Shown in pieces: positions 53,661 through 63,117 of a stretch of 64,000 nucleotides of DNA. The stretch's first letter is position 1. Each line of letters opens with the position of its first letter. The DNA is from Qipengyuania proteolytica. GTDB lineage: Bacteria > Pseudomonadota > Alphaproteobacteria > Sphingomonadales > Sphingomonadaceae. The DNA lies in assembly GCF_019711565.1 (NCBI RefSeq), contig NZ_JAIGNN010000001.1, positions 868,001-932,000 on the forward strand. Reading direction: 5' to 3'. The position numbers and the translations under genes were made by a program. The notes beneath the pieces were generated by a model. The model searched no databases. It worked only from the letters and a program-made list of their open reading frames with translations, and was not told where the DNA came from.

Positions 53661-55568
53661 TCACTTCAGCGGGAGGATTTTGCCGATGATGTAGTCGGCC
53701 GCCTCTTCGGGGCTCATCTCGACCGTGTTGACCCGGATTTCCGGGTCCTCCGGCGCTTCGTAGGGGCTGTCGATCCCGGTGAAGTTCTTGAGCTTGCCCT
53801 CGCGCGCCTTCTTGTAGAGGCCCTTGACGTCGCGCGCTTCGGCAACCTCCAGCGGCGTGTCGACGTGGATCTCGATGAACTCGCCTGCGTCGATCATCTC
53901 GCGCACCAGCTGGCGGTCGGCCCGGAAGGGCGAGATGAAGGCGGTGAGCACGATCAGGCCCGCATCGGTCATCAGCTTGGCGACTTCGCCGATGCGGCGG
54001 ATGTTCTCGATCCGGTCGCTCTCGGTAAAGCCGAGGTCCTTGTTGAGGCCGTGGCGGACATTGTCGCCATCGAGCAGGAAGGTGTGGCGGTTCATGATCG
54101 CCAGTTTCTTTTCCACCTCGTTGGCGATGGTCGACTTGCCCGAGCCGGACAGGCCGGTGAACCACAACACGCGCGGCGTCTGGTTCTTCATGCCCGCGTG
54201 ATGCTCGCGGGTGATGTCGGTCGCCTGCCAGTGAACGTTCTGGCTGCGGCGCAGGCTGAAGTGCAGCATGCCGGCGCCGACCGTGTGGTTGGTGATCTTG
54301 TCGATCAGGATGAACCCGCCGAGCGCGCGGTTCTCCGCATAGGGATCGAACACCACGCGCTTGTCGGTGGTGATCTCGCACACGCCAATCTGGTTGAGAT
54401 GGAGCGTCTGGCTGGCCAGATGGTCCATCGTGTTGACGTCGATCTCGTACTTGGGATGCGCGACGGTGACGCTGACCATCTGCGTGCCGAGCTTCATCCA
54501 GTAGGCGCGGCCGACGACGAGCGGTTCGTCGTCCATCCACACGATGGTGCTCTCGAACTGGTCGGCAACTTCCGGCGGGCTGTCGGCCGCGGCGAGCACG
54601 TCGCCGCGCGAACAGTCGATCTCGTCCTCGAGGCAGATGGTGACCGACTGGCCGGCCACCGCCTCGTCGAGATTGCCCGACATGGTGACCACGCTCTTGA
54701 CCTTGCTGGTCTTGCCCGAAGGCAGCGAGCGCAGCGTGTCGCCGGGCTTCACGGTGCCGCTGGCGATCAGGCCGGAGAAACCGCGGAAGTCGAGGTTGGG
54801 GCGGTTGACCCACTGGACCGGCATGCGGAAGGCCTTGTCGACATCGCCCGCAGCGTTGACTTCGACGCTTTCGAGGTGGTCGACCAGCACCGGGCCCGAA
54901 TACCACGGCGTGTTGGCCGAATGGGTGGTGATGTTGTCGCCCTTGAAGCCCGAGATCGGGATCGCGGTGAAGCTTTCGATACCGATGCTTTCCGCGAAGT
55001 GCGCGTAGTCTTTCACGATCGCGTCGAACTGCGCCTGGTCGTAATCGATAAGGTCCATCTTGTTGACCGCGAGGACGAGGTTCCTGATGCCCAGCTGGTG
55101 GCACAGGAAGCTGTGGCGCTTGGTTTGCACCAGCACGCCCTTGCGCGCATCGATGAGGATCACGGCGAGGTCGGCGGTCGAGGCACCGGTCACCATGTTT
55201 CGCGTGTACTGCTCGTGGCCCGGACAGTCGGCGACGATGAACTTGCGCTTCTCGGTCGCGAAAAAGCGATAGGCGACGTCGATCGTGATGCCCTGTTCGC
55301 GCTCGGCGGCAAGACCGTCGACCAGCAGCGCGAAGTCGATTTCCTGCCCCTGCGTGCCGACCTTCTTGCTGTCGTTCTCGAGCGCGGCCAGCTGGTCTTC
55401 GAAGATCATCTTCGAATCGTACAGCAGGCGGCCGATCAGGGTCGACTTGCCATCGTCCACGCTCCCGCAGGTGATAAAGCGCAGCATCGACTTGTTCTGG
55501 TGCTGCTCGAGATAGGCGTCGATGTCCTCGGCGATGAGGGCGTCGGTCTGGTAGATGGGGTCGGTCAT
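53661..55568 (-). CDS. cysNC: Bifunctional sulfate adenylyltransferase large subunit / APS kinase CysNC
   Basis: A 635-residue fusion. Residues 1-430 are an EF-Tu-like GTPase (CysN): G1 GSVDDGKST, switch [24 protein letters not shown] and NKMDL. Residues about 440-635 are APS kinase (CysC): P-loop [24 protein letters not shown], and [15 protein letters not shown] with [26 protein letters not shown]. With CysD it makes APS from sulfate and ATP at the cost of GTP, then phosphorylates it to PAPS. The ATG at 55568 shares a base with the cysD stop (TGATG). The long open frame upstream overlaps cysD and is not coding. Confidence 0.96.
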   Translation of the reverse strand: MTDPIYQTDALIAEDIDAYLEQHQNKSMLRFITCGSVDDGKSTLIGRLLYDSKMIFEDQLAALENDSKKVGTQGQEIDFALLVDGLAAEREQGITIDVAYRFFATEKRKFIVADCPGHEQYTRNMVTGASTADLAVILIDARKGVLVQTKRHSFLCHQLGIRNLVLAVNKMDLIDYDQAQFDAIVKDYAHFAESIGIESFTAIPISGFKGDNITTHSANTPWYSGPVLVDHLESVEVNAAGDVDKAFRMPVQWVNRPNLDFRGFSGLIASGTVKPGDTLRSLPSGKTSKVKSVVTMSGNLDEAVAGQSVTICLEDEIDCSRGDVLAAADSPPEVADQFESTIVWMDDEPLVVGRAYWMKLGTQMVSVTVAHPKYEIDVNTMDHLASQTLHLNQIGVCEITTDKRVVFDPYAENRALGGFILIDKITNHTVGAGMLHFSLRRSQNVHWQATDITREHHAGMKNQTPRVLWFTGLSGSGKSTIANEVEKKLAIMNRHTFLLDGDNVRHGLNKDLGFTESDRIENIRRIGEVAKLMTDAGLIVLTAFISPFRADRQLVREMIDAGEFIEIHVDTPLEVAEARDVKGLYKKAREGKLKNFTGIDSPYEAPEDPEIRVNTVEMSPEEAADYIIGKILPLK

Positions 55569-56488
55569 CAGAAATAACCCTCCTGCTTCTTCTTCTCCAT
55601 CGACGCGTCGCCCGCGTCCTTGTCGATCACGCGGCCCTGGCGTTCGCTGGTGGTGGTGAGAAGCATTTCCTGCACCACCTCGCTCAGCGTGGCGGCCTCG
55701 CTCTCGACCGCGCCGGTCAGCGGGAAGCAGCCGAGCGTGCGGAAGCGGATCGATTTCTCGGTGATTTCGGGGCGGTAGCCCATGACCTTTTCCAGCCGCT
55801 CGAGGTCGTCGGCCATGAACAGGCCGCCTTCGTATTCGAAGGTCGGGCGCGGCGCGCTGAAATAGAGCGGCACGATCTCGATGTTCTCGGCCATGATGTA
55901 CTGCCAGATGTCGAGTTCGGTCCAGTTGGAGAGCGGGAAGACGCGAATGCTCTCGCCCTTCTTCTTGCGCGCGTTGTAGAGGTTCCACAGCTCGGGGCGC
56001 TGGTTCTTGGGGTCCCAGCCGTGCGAGGCGGTGCGGAAGGAAAAGATGCGCTCCTTGGCGCGGCTCTTTTCCTCGTCGCGGCGGGCGCCACCGAAGGCCG
56101 CATCGAAGCCGTATTTGTCGAGCGCCTGCTTGAGGCCCTCGGTCTTCCACATGTCGGTGTGGAGGGGGCCGTGGTCGAACGGGTTGATGCCGCGCTCGAC
56201 GGCTTCGGGGTTCTGGTAGACGAGCAGTTCCATGCCCGCGTCCTGCGCACTCTTTTCGCGCAGCGCGTACATGTCCTTGAACTTCCAGGTCGTGTCGACG
56301 TGGAGCAGCGGGAAGGGCGGCGGCGAGGGGTAGAACGCCTTCTTGGCCAGGTGCAGCATCACGGCGCTGTCCTTGCCGATCGAATAGAGCATCACCGGCT
56401 TGTCCGCCTCGGCAACCACTTCGCGCATGATGTGGATGCTCTCGGCCTCGAGGCGCTGGAGATGGGTGAGGGTTGTCGCGTCGCTCAT
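55568..56488 (-). CDS. cysD: Sulfate adenylyltransferase small subunit CysD
   Basis: A 306-residue PAPS-reductase-fold ATP pyrophosphatase. [20 protein letters not shown] is the SGGxDS-like P-loop, followed by [36 protein letters not shown] and the C-terminal [19 protein letters not shown]. CysD adenylates sulfate together with CysN. AGGAG lies five bases before ATG 56488. It is the first gene of cysD-cysNC and is divergent from a LuxR-type regulator across a perfect palindrome, which probably governs its expression. No cysH or cysI is in the window. Confidence 0.96.
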   Translation of the reverse strand: MSDATTLTHLQRLEAESIHIMREVVAEADKPVMLYSIGKDSAVMLHLAKKAFYPSPPPFPLLHVDTTWKFKDMYALREKSAQDAGMELLVYQNPEAVERGINPFDHGPLHTDMWKTEGLKQALDKYGFDAAFGGARRDEEKSRAKERIFSFRTASHGWDPKNQRPELWNLYNARKKKGESIRVFPLSNWTELDIWQYIMAENIEIVPLYFSAPRPTFEYEGGLFMADDLERLEKVMGYRPEITEKSIRFRTLGCFPLTGAVESEAATLSEVVQEMLLTTTSERQGRVIDKDAGDASMEKKKQEGYF

Positions 56489-56536
56489 CGGAACTCCTTT
56501 TCGGTTCAGATAGGTAGCGATTGAGGAATCCGTTGG

Positions 56537-56554
56537 ACCTCCCAAATGGGAGGT
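56537..56554. promoter_or_regulatory. Perfect 18-bp inverted repeat in the cysD/LuxR promoter region
   Basis: ACCTCCC-AAAT-GGGAGGT is a perfect 7-bp inverted repeat with a 4-base centre. It lies 48 bases upstream of cysD and 14 bases upstream of the LuxR-type ATG at 56569. A site in this place can act on both directions. The adjacent LuxR-type regulator is the simplest candidate to bind it (inference). Confidence 0.75.
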
Positions 56555-56568
56555 ATTACAGGGCCCGC

Positions 56569-57579
56569 ATGCGTATTCCCAATATCGGCGAGGTCGAGCT
56601 GCTCGTGCCGCTGCAGGACGGCGTGTTCGAACAACCGATGTGGGGGACGTTCTTGCGGCGGCTCAGGCGCGTGGCGGGCGTGTCGGCGGCGGTGCTGAAG
56701 GTGCGCCTGCCGGGATCGCGCGACCCGCTGCTCCTGTCCGATGGCGAAACGGAGCGCGCGCAAGAACTGCTGCATGCCGACATGCGCGAAGGCCGGGTCT
56801 ATTCGGGTGACGAGCTGGCACTGGGGCAGGGGACAGACATACGTGCCCTGCGCCTCAGCGAGGAGAGCGGCGTCGAGGCATGGATCGCGCTGGTCGGCGT
56901 GGACCTCGACGCGGAGCATTCGAGCCTGCTCACCGCGCTCGCACCCTATCTGCGCGTCGCGTTGCGCGTCCTCGCCAGCCTCGAGCGCGAGAAAGCCCGC
57001 GCTTCGCTGAGTGCCGATGCGCTGAGCCGCATGAATTTCGGCTGGATCGCGCTCGACGAGCGATGCCGGATCGTGGAGTGCGACCCGCAGGCCGAGCGAT
57101 TCCTCGCCCGCTCCGGCGCGCTGCGGCGCGGGCCGTACAACCGCCTGACGCCGTCTTCCCCCGCCATCGACCGCCAGCTGACCGCGCTCGTCCGCGAATG
57201 CGCGACCGACCGGCGGCTGCGTCCCCGCGCGCTCAACCTCAGCCGCGACCCCTGGATCGAGGTGCTGGTCTCGCCCGTCCATGTCGAATCGCTGGCGGGA
57301 GACAGCCGGGCGGTGGCGATGGTCTACCTCCGCGGCGACCGTTCCTCCAGCGCGGACCGGCACGAACAACTGGCCGACCTGTTCGACCTGACCCCGGCGG
57401 AAGCGCGACTGGCGTGGTCGCTGTCGCAAGGGCTGTCCATCGCCGAGGCGGCCGAGCAGCACGGGCTGACCGTCGAAACAGCGCGCTACTATTCGAAAAA
57501 GATCTACGCCAAGACCGGCGCGCGGGGGCAGGTCGACCTGGTGCGCAACATCCTCACCGGCGTGCTCGCGCTGGCATGA
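56569..57579 (+). CDS. LuxR-type (PAS-like + HTH) transcription regulator
   Basis: A 336-residue regulator. The N-terminal and middle parts look like PAS/GAF-type sensory regions ([27 protein letters not shown] at about 155-180). The C-terminal HTH (about 268-330) has [58 protein letters not shown], the LuxR/FixJ layout in which [17 protein letters not shown] is the recognition helix region. The ATG at 56569 with AGGG upstream is preferred; an in-frame TTG at 56521 would place the perfect palindrome inside the coding region. It is divergent from cysD and likely regulates sulfate assimilation (inference). Confidence 0.83.
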   Translation: MRIPNIGEVELLVPLQDGVFEQPMWGTFLRRLRRVAGVSAAVLKVRLPGSRDPLLLSDGETERAQELLHADMREGRVYSGDELALGQGTDIRALRLSEESGVEAWIALVGVDLDAEHSSLLTALAPYLRVALRVLASLEREKARASLSADALSRMNFGWIALDERCRIVECDPQAERFLARSGALRRGPYNRLTPSSPAIDRQLTALVRECATDRRLRPRALNLSRDPWIEVLVSPVHVESLAGDSRAVAMVYLRGDRSSSADRHEQLADLFDLTPAEARLAWSLSQGLSIAEAAEQHGLTVETARYYSKKIYAKTGARGQVDLVRNILTGVLALA

Positions 57580-57730
57580 CTTTCCTACAGGGCGGGAGAC
57601 GCGCTAGGACGGACGCCGCTCTTTCTCGTGACCAAGTTCCCAAGCCACCCCCCGAAAACGGGCAATGTGTCGCCTTCGGCCCGATCTGGTCGAAAAACAC
57701 ATGATAAATCAATCGAATATTCCGGACGAG

Positions 57731-57753
57731 CAAAGGCGACACCGAGTCGCCTT
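57731..57753. terminator. Hairpin terminator between convergent genes
   Basis: AAAGGCGAC-ACCGA-GTCGCCTTT is a perfect 9-bp stem with a 5-base loop between the LuxR-type gene (ends 57579) and the convergent acyl-CoA dehydrogenase gene (ends 57761). A/T triplets at the ends give a short T-run in each direction. Confidence 0.75.
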
Positions 57754-57760
57754 TGTCGCC

Positions 57761-58522
57761 TTAGTCGCGCTGCTCCGGATCGGTGCGTGCGGTCAGGTCC
57801 GGCCAGAAGGCGTCCGCGCCGCGCGCGATCACCGCTTCACCCAGCACCTTGCTCCAATGCGCATCGCCGCCGAAGTCGCTGCGCCACTGCCACAGGCGGC
57901 GGGTGAGTTCGTGCAGGCCGTATTCGCGCGTGAAACCGATGGCGCCGTGGACCTGGTGCGCCACGTTCGTGCCGATCCCGACCGCGCGATTGGCGCGCAG
58001 CTTGGCGGCGGCGACTTCGAACCGCGCCTCGCCGCGGTCGAGCGCCTGCGCCGCGCCCATCGCCGCGCAATTGGCGGCTGCCGCTTCGCAGGCGAAACTC
58101 GCGAGGCTCTGCTGCACCGCCTGGAACTTGCCGAGCGGGCGGCCGAATTGCTGGCGCTCGTTGACGTAGGCCACCGCGATGCCGAGCGCCGCATCGAGCG
58201 CGCCGGCGATCTGTGCCGAACGGGCAAAGGCGCCAAGCAGGAAATGCGTGTCGCTGCCTTCCTCGGCCCGGCTGGCGATAATGGCCTCCGGCAAGGGCAG
58301 GGCGAGGGCATGGAAGCCTGCAAGGCGGAACACGACGAGCGCGTCCTCCCAGCTACCGCCGAAACCGCCGTCCGCTTCGCTCACCAGTAGCTGCGGCAGG
58401 CCCAGTTCCTCGATCCGTGGCCAGTCGCGCTCCATAGTCGCGCCCGGGCCGAGTTCGGCGAACAGCGGATCGGCCATCTCGGCCAGCATGCGGCGGGTAT
58501 CGTTCATCCCAGTCCCCGTCAT
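57761..58522 (-). CDS. Acyl-CoA dehydrogenase-like protein, short form
   Basis: A 253-residue protein with the C-terminal acyl-CoA dehydrogenase domain: RSAQIAGALDAALGIAVAYVNERQQFGRPLGKFQAVQQ and VHGAIGFTREYGLHELTRRLW. The N-terminal and middle domains are much reduced compared with about 380 residues normally, and the usual catalytic Glu context is not obvious. It starts by overlapping the full-length dehydrogenase gene (ATGA at 58519-58522); MNDTRRM at 58507 is an alternative start. Such short/long pairs form heterotetramers in steroid side-chain degradation (FadE28-FadE29 type), a sound parallel but not proof. Confidence 0.82.
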   Translation of the reverse strand: MTGTGMNDTRRMLAEMADPLFAELGPGATMERDWPRIEELGLPQLLVSEADGGFGGSWEDALVVFRLAGFHALALPLPEAIIASRAEEGSDTHFLLGAFARSAQIAGALDAALGIAVAYVNERQQFGRPLGKFQAVQQSLASFACEAAAANCAAMGAAQALDRGEARFEVAAAKLRANRAVGIGTNVAHQVHGAIGFTREYGLHELTRRLWQWRSDFGGDAHWSKVLGEAVIARGADAFWPDLTARTDPEQRD

Positions 58523-59655
58523 CGAAGCCCGAGCCCCCGCGCGATGATGCCCTTGAGGATTTCGCGCGTCCCCCCGCGCAACGAGAAGCTGGGCGATACC
58601 TGCAACAGATACGCCGTGACCCGGGCGAGCGCCTCCTCGCCCGCGAGGTCCATCTCCACCGCAGCCTGCACCAGTTCGGGGATCGCCTGTTCGTAGGAAT
58701 TGCCGAGGTCCTTGACGATGGTCGCCTCCAGCGCCGGGTCCTCACCGCGCGCCAGCTTGGCGGCGACCGAGGCGCTCATCAGGCGCAGCGTCCACGCCTC
58801 TGCCGCCAGCCGCCCGACGAGGTCGCGCACCGCCGGATCGGGATGCGCTTCGGCATGCCGCACCAGTTTGAGGAACAGCACCATCGACGAGAGGTACCGC
58901 TCCGGCCCCGAGCGTTCGAGCGAAAGCTCGGCCGTCGCCTGCCGCCAGCCCTGGCCTTCCTCGCCCAGCAGGGCCGAGGCGGGGAGGCGCACGTCCTCGA
59001 AGAAGACCTCGTTGAACTCGTGCGCACCGGTCAGGTCGATGATCGGCTTCACCGACACGCCCGGCGCATCCATCGGGATGACGAATTGCGAGAGGCCCGC
59101 CTGCCGCTCGCTCCCTGCCTCGCTGCGGATAAGCGCGATCATGAAATGGCTGACATGCGCTCCCGTGGTCCAGACTTTCTGGCCGTTGATGACCCACTCG
59201 TCCGCATCGCGCCGTGCCGATGTGCGCACCGAGGCGAGGTCAGAACCCGAACCCGGTTCGGACAGGCCGATGCAGGCGAAGGCCTCGCCGCGTGCAATCG
59301 CGGGGACCCAGCGGCGCTTCAATTCCTCGTTTCCCAGTCGAAGCAGCAACGGGCCGCTCTGCCGGTCGGCGATCCAGTGCGCGCCCACCGGGGCGCCTGC
59401 CGCAAGTAGTTCCTCGATCACCACGTAGCGTTCGAGCTGGTCGCGCTCGTGCCCGCCGTAGTCCTTGGGCCACGTCATGCCGAGGAGGCCAGCCTCGCCC
59501 AGCTTCCGGCTGAATGCGGGGTCGGCCTTGGTCCAGCAGTTCGCGCGGCGCACCGGGTCGCCCTCGCCGTGTTCGGCGACCAGCGCGCGGACCTGTTCGC
59601 GCAATTGCACGGCCGTATCGGGCCATTCGATCGCTTCGGTGGCGAAGGTCTGCAC
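58519..59655 (-). CDS. Acyl-CoA dehydrogenase, full-length
   Basis: A 378-residue FAD acyl-CoA dehydrogenase. Blocks are TWPKDYGGHERDQLERYVVIEELL, FACIGLSEPGSGSDLASVRTSA (FAD/substrate loop), WVINGQKVWTTGAHVSHFMI, and the C-terminal FSLRGGTREILKGIIARGLGL. GTG at 59655, with GAGGAG six bases upstream, is the start; the very long open frame continuing to 61428 is noncoding and runs antisense to the aldehyde dehydrogenase. It overlaps the short form by four bases, so the two are likely made in equal amounts and act as one enzyme. Confidence 0.93.
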   Translation of the reverse strand: MQTFATEAIEWPDTAVQLREQVRALVAEHGEGDPVRRANCWTKADPAFSRKLGEAGLLGMTWPKDYGGHERDQLERYVVIEELLAAGAPVGAHWIADRQSGPLLLRLGNEELKRRWVPAIARGEAFACIGLSEPGSGSDLASVRTSARRDADEWVINGQKVWTTGAHVSHFMIALIRSEAGSERQAGLSQFVIPMDAPGVSVKPIIDLTGAHEFNEVFFEDVRLPASALLGEEGQGWRQATAELSLERSGPERYLSSMVLFLKLVRHAEAHPDPAVRDLVGRLAAEAWTLRLMSASVAAKLARGEDPALEATIVKDLGNSYEQAIPELVQAAVEMDLAGEEALARVTAYLLQVSPSFSLRGGTREILKGIIARGLGLR

Positions 59656-59707
59656 GCGCTCTCCTCTCCCTGCCTCTCTCACCAATTTGCCGCCGCATCG
59701 CAAGACC

Positions 59708-59724
59708 CGTTGCAACGAGCAACG
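59708..59724. promoter_or_regulatory. Inverted/tandem repeat between divergent dehydrogenase genes
   Basis: CGTTGC-AACGA-GCAACG is a perfect 6-bp inverted repeat, which is also the tandem GCAACGA-GCAACGA (59712-59725). It lies between the acyl-CoA dehydrogenase start (59655, leftward) and the aldehyde dehydrogenase start (59794). It could be a TetR-type operator for both directions; no regulator gene is adjacent. Confidence 0.45.
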
Positions 59725-59793
59725 AATCCCGACAGTGTATCGGCAAGAGAGACGAGTCCCCCCTGATCCCCAAGACTCCCGAGGAGAGAACCC

Positions 59794-61215
59794 ATGACCG
59801 ACTACAAGAACCTGATCGACGGCGAGATGGTCGACAATGGCCAATGGCTCGACGTGGTGAACCCGGCGAACGAGCAGGTCATCGCCCGCGTGCCCGCCTG
59901 CGGCAAGGACGAGCTCGACCGCGCTGTCGCCGCCGCGCGCCGCGCGTTCAAGGAGTGGAAGAAGACCTCGCCCGAAGAACGCCAGAAGGTCGTCCAGGGC
60001 ATCGCCGCCGCGATCAAGGACAATGCCGACGAACTGTTCCGCCTGCTGACGAGCGAGCAGGGCAAGCCGCATGCGCAGGCGCAGCAGGAAATCTACGGCG
60101 CGGCGGGCCTTGCCGCGGCCCAGTCGACGCTGACGCTCGACGACGTAATCAACCAGGATGACGAGCAGCGCCTCAGCCGCACCCGCCGCGTGCCGGTGGG
60201 AGTGGTCGGCGGCATCGTGCCGTGGAACTTCCCGGTGATGATGGCGATCCAGAAGATCGTGCCCGCGCTGGTCGCGGGTTGCACTATCGTGCTGAAACCC
60301 TCGCCCTTCACGCCGCTCACGACGCTGCGGATCGCGGAACTGATCAAGGACGTGGTTCCGGCCGGGACGGTCAACATCATCACCGGCGAGGACAGCCTCG
60401 GCCCACTGATCACCGAACACCCCGACATCGACAAGATCACCTTCACCGGCTCGACCGCGACTGGCAAGAAGATCATGGAAGGCGCCGCGGGCGACCTCAA
60501 GCGCATCACGCTGGAACTCGGCGGCAACGACGCCTCGATCGTCCTGCCCGATGCCGATGTCGAGAAGGTGGCCGAACAGCTGTTCTGGTCGAGCTTCTCC
60601 AACGCCGGCCAGATCTGCGTCGCCGCCAAGCGCGTCTACATCCACAAGGACATCTACGATGACCTGTCGAAGGCGATCGCGGACTACGCGAAGAGCGTCG
60701 TCGTGGGCGATGGATCGCAGCAGGGCACCGGCGTCGGTCCGATCCAGAACAAGAAGCAGTTCGACCGCGTGTGCGAGCTGATCCAGGACGCCAAGGACCA
60801 GGGCTACCAGTTCCTGACCGGCGGCAATGTCGATCCTTCGGGGACCGGTTATTACGTGCCGATCACCATCCTCGACAATCCGCCCGAAGACGCGCGGATC
60901 GTCGCCGAAGAGCAGTTCGGCCCGGTCATGCCGCTGATGAAGTTCGACACGGTCGACGAAGTGATCGAGCGCGCGAACAATTCGGAATACGGCCTCGCCG
61001 GTGCGGTCTGGACCAAGGACACCGAGAAGGGCCTCGAGATCGCCGAGCAGCTCGAGACCGGGACGGTGTGGATCAACGAATTCCTCCACCTTTCGCCCTT
61101 CGCGCCCTTCGGCGGGCACAAGCAGTCGGGCTTCGGCGCGGAATACGGCGTCGATGGCCTCAAGGAATTCACCTACCCGCAGGTGATCACGATCAAGCGC
61201 GACGCGATGGTCTGA
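59794..61215 (+). CDS. NAD(P)-dependent aldehyde dehydrogenase
   Basis: A 473-residue ALDH. Catalytic Cys275 is in SNAGQICVAAKR and general base Glu241 in LELGGND; the cofactor loop is FTGSTATGKKIM, and PWNFPVMMAIQKIVPALVAGC is the conserved N-terminal stretch. The C-terminal GGHKQSGFGAEYGVDGLKEFT is typical of the betaine/succinate-semialdehyde-like groups, but the substrate cannot be fixed. GAGGAGAG precedes the ATG. It converges on the hydantoinase operon across a shared terminator, and is divergent from the acyl-CoA dehydrogenase pair. Confidence 0.94.
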   Translation: MTDYKNLIDGEMVDNGQWLDVVNPANEQVIARVPACGKDELDRAVAAARRAFKEWKKTSPEERQKVVQGIAAAIKDNADELFRLLTSEQGKPHAQAQQEIYGAAGLAAAQSTLTLDDVINQDDEQRLSRTRRVPVGVVGGIVPWNFPVMMAIQKIVPALVAGCTIVLKPSPFTPLTTLRIAELIKDVVPAGTVNIITGEDSLGPLITEHPDIDKITFTGSTATGKKIMEGAAGDLKRITLELGGNDASIVLPDADVEKVAEQLFWSSFSNAGQICVAAKRVYIHKDIYDDLSKAIADYAKSVVVGDGSQQGTGVGPIQNKKQFDRVCELIQDAKDQGYQFLTGGNVDPSGTGYYVPITILDNPPEDARIVAEEQFGPVMPLMKFDTVDEVIERANNSEYGLAGAVWTKDTEKGLEIAEQLETGTVWINEFLHLSPFAPFGGHKQSGFGAEYGVDGLKEFTYPQVITIKRDAMV

Positions 61216-61244
61216 TCGCCGAGTGACAAAAGTGACATGAGCTG

Positions 61245-61282
61245 CGCCGGCAGCGGGGTATCCTAGAGCTCCGCTGCCGGCG
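61245..61282. terminator. Convergent terminator
   Basis: CGCCGGCAGCGG (61245-61256) and CCGCTGCCGGCG (61271-61282) form a perfect 12-bp stem with a 14-base loop, followed on the right by TTACTTTT. It lies directly between the aldehyde dehydrogenase and the stop codon of the cysteine hydrolase and would stop both. Confidence 0.82.
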
Positions 61283-61921
61283 TTACTTTTGCGCCGTGCC
61301 GCGCAGGATTTGTGCAGCGATGTCCTGCGAGATGACTTCGGCATACTTTGCCTGGAGGTCGAACAGGTTCGCCTCGTGCGGTGTCTCGTGCCGGTCGGCG
61401 CAGGCCTCGCGCACGACGAAGGGCGCAAAGCCGTACTGCAGTGCGTCGAGCGTGCTCGCGCGGACGCAGCCCGAGGTCGAGAAGCCGCCGATCACAAGTG
61501 TGTCGACGTCCCATTCGCGGAGCCGCTCGGCGAGAGCGGTCCCGAAGAAGGCCGAGGGGTACTGCTTGGTGACAACCAGATCGTCGCCCTGCGGCTGGAG
61601 GCCGGCAGGGAATTCGCCCAGCGGGGATCCCGCGTCGAAAGCCTTGAGGGCGGGGACCTTGCGGTAGAATAGCCCGCCATTCGCGCCGCCAGGCTCGTAT
61701 TCGACAGTGGTGAAGATCACCGGGAGGCCGGCCGAGCGCGCCGTGGCGGCAAGCTGCGCGGCGACCTCGACCGCCGCACTGGCGGTGGCGCAATAGAAGG
61801 GCGATCCTTCGGCGGTATAGGCGCGCACCATGTCGACCAGCAGCAGGGCGGGGCGGCTGCCCGGCGTCAGGTGCCCGTCGTAGGTCGCAGCGTAGTTGGT
61901 GCCGAGGTCTTCGCCGGCCAT
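61283..61921 (-). CDS. Isochorismatase/N-carbamoylsarcosine-amidase family cysteine hydrolase
   Basis: A 212-residue hydrolase with the family triad Asp30 (LLLVDMVRAY), Lys119 (VVTKQYPSAFFGT) and Cys152 (GFSTSGCVRAS). N-carbamoylsarcosine amidase and related enzymes split carbamoyl or amide groups, forming ammonia. Its ATG shares a base with the CoA-transferase stop codon (TGATG), which itself overlaps hydantoinase B. A downstream amidase in a hydantoin-type pathway fits that order: a hydantoinase opens the ring, then the N-carbamoyl product is hydrolysed (inference). Confidence 0.87.
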   Translation of the reverse strand: MAGEDLGTNYAATYDGHLTPGSRPALLLVDMVRAYTAEGSPFYCATASAAVEVAAQLAATARSAGLPVIFTTVEYEPGGANGGLFYRKVPALKAFDAGSPLGEFPAGLQPQGDDLVVTKQYPSAFFGTALAERLREWDVDTLVIGGFSTSGCVRASTLDALQYGFAPFVVREACADRHETPHEANLFDLQAKYAEVISQDIAAQILRGTAQK

Positions 61922-63117
61922 CAGATCACGCCCTGCGCCTGCATCGCTTCCAGCTCCCGCGCACCGATGCCGAGCAGATCGCCATAGACCGCGGCATTGT
62001 CCTGACCGGGTTCGGACGGCGCGGGCCGCCTGACCGACGAGGGCGTCTTCGAGAATTTCGGGAAGGCGTTCTGCATTTTGATCGGGCCGCGTGTCTCGGT
62101 ATCGACCTCGATGATCGCCTCGCGCGCCTGGAAATGCGGATCGGCCAGCATGTCCTTCGCCGTATAGACGCGGCCCGCCGGGATCGAATGCTCGATCATC
62201 AGCGCGTCGACCTCGTCGATGGTCAGGGTCGAAGTCCAGGCGTTGACGCGTTCGTCGAGTTCGAGCTGGTTCTCGCCCCGGGCGAGGTGGGTGGCATAGC
62301 GCGGATCTTCGGCGAGGTCCGGTTGCCCCATCGCGATGGCTAGGCGGGCGAAGATCGCGTCCTTGTTTGCGCCGATCATGAAGGGGCCGTCCTTGCAGCT
62401 ATAGACGTTCGACGGCGCGATACCCGGCAGGATGGAGCCAGAGCGTTCGCGAATGAAGCCGTTGAAGTCGTATTCGGGGACCAGCCCCTCCATCACCTGC
62501 AGCACCGCCTCGTAGAGCGCCGTGTCGATCACCTGCCCTTCGCCGGTCCGTTCGCGGTGGTGGAGTGCGGCGAGCACGCCCATCGTGCCGTAGGTCGCGC
62601 ACAGCGTATCGCCGATGGAAATGCCCATGCGCGCCGGCGGCCGGTCGGGCTCGCCTACGACGTAGCGCCAACCGCCCATCGCCTCGCCGATGCCGCCGAA
62701 GCCGGCGCGGTCCGAATAGGGGCCGTCCTGCCCGTATCCCGACATGCGCGCGATGATCAGCGAGGGCTTTTCCTTCAGCAACTCGTCGGGCCCGAGGCCC
62801 CATTTCTCGAGTGTGCCGGGCTTGAAGTTCTCGACCAGCACGTCCGCTGTCAGGATGAGCCTGCGCGCCAGCGCCTGCCCTTCGGGAACGCGCAAATTGC
62901 AGGTCACCGAGCGCTTGTTGCGCGCGATCACTTCCCACTGCACCTTTTCTTCGCCTTGGCCCCATACGCGCATGGGATCGCCCGCGCCGGGCGGCTCGAC
63001 CTTGATGACTTCAGCGCCCATGTCGCCGAGCAGCTGGCCGCAGAAGGGCCCGGCGAGCAGCTGGCCGAGTTCGACCACCCGCAGGCCGGCGAGGGCACCG
63101 GGCGACACCGAAGTCAC
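61921..63117 (-). CDS. Family III CoA-transferase (CaiB/BaiF/Frc)
   Basis: A 398-residue protein. The N-terminus LAGLRVVELGQLLAGPFCGQLLGDMGAEVIKVEPP is the family hallmark, and Asp170 in SIGDTLCATYGTMGVLAAL matches the catalytic Asp of formyl-CoA transferase. It moves CoA between carboxylic acids; the acceptor is unknown. GTG at 63117 overlaps the hydantoinase stop codon as GTGA and has GGCGGAGGCGGA upstream. A CoA-transferase between a hydantoinase and an amidase is unusual and suggests a heterocycle degradation or acyl-CoA shuttling route. Confidence 0.92.
   Translation of the reverse strand: MTSVSPGALAGLRVVELGQLLAGPFCGQLLGDMGAEVIKVEPPGAGDPMRVWGQGEEKVQWEVIARNKRSVTCNLRVPEGQALARRLILTADVLVENFKPGTLEKWGLGPDELLKEKPSLIIARMSGYGQDGPYSDRAGFGGIGEAMGGWRYVVGEPDRPPARMGISIGDTLCATYGTMGVLAALHHRERTGEGQVIDTALYEAVLQVMEGLVPEYDFNGFIRERSGSILPGIAPSNVYSCKDGPFMIGANKDAIFARLAIAMGQPDLAEDPRYATHLARGENQLELDERVNAWTSTLTIDEVDALMIEHSIPAGRVYTAKDMLADPHFQAREAIIEVDTETRGPIKMQNAFPKFSKTPSSVRRPAPSEPGQDNAAVYGDLLGIGARELEAMQAQGVI

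Noticed and set aside
58519-61428. A 969-codon minus-strand frame
   Set aside because: Only the part from GTG 59655 is acyl-CoA dehydrogenase; the rest is antisense to the aldehyde dehydrogenase and shows no family motif.
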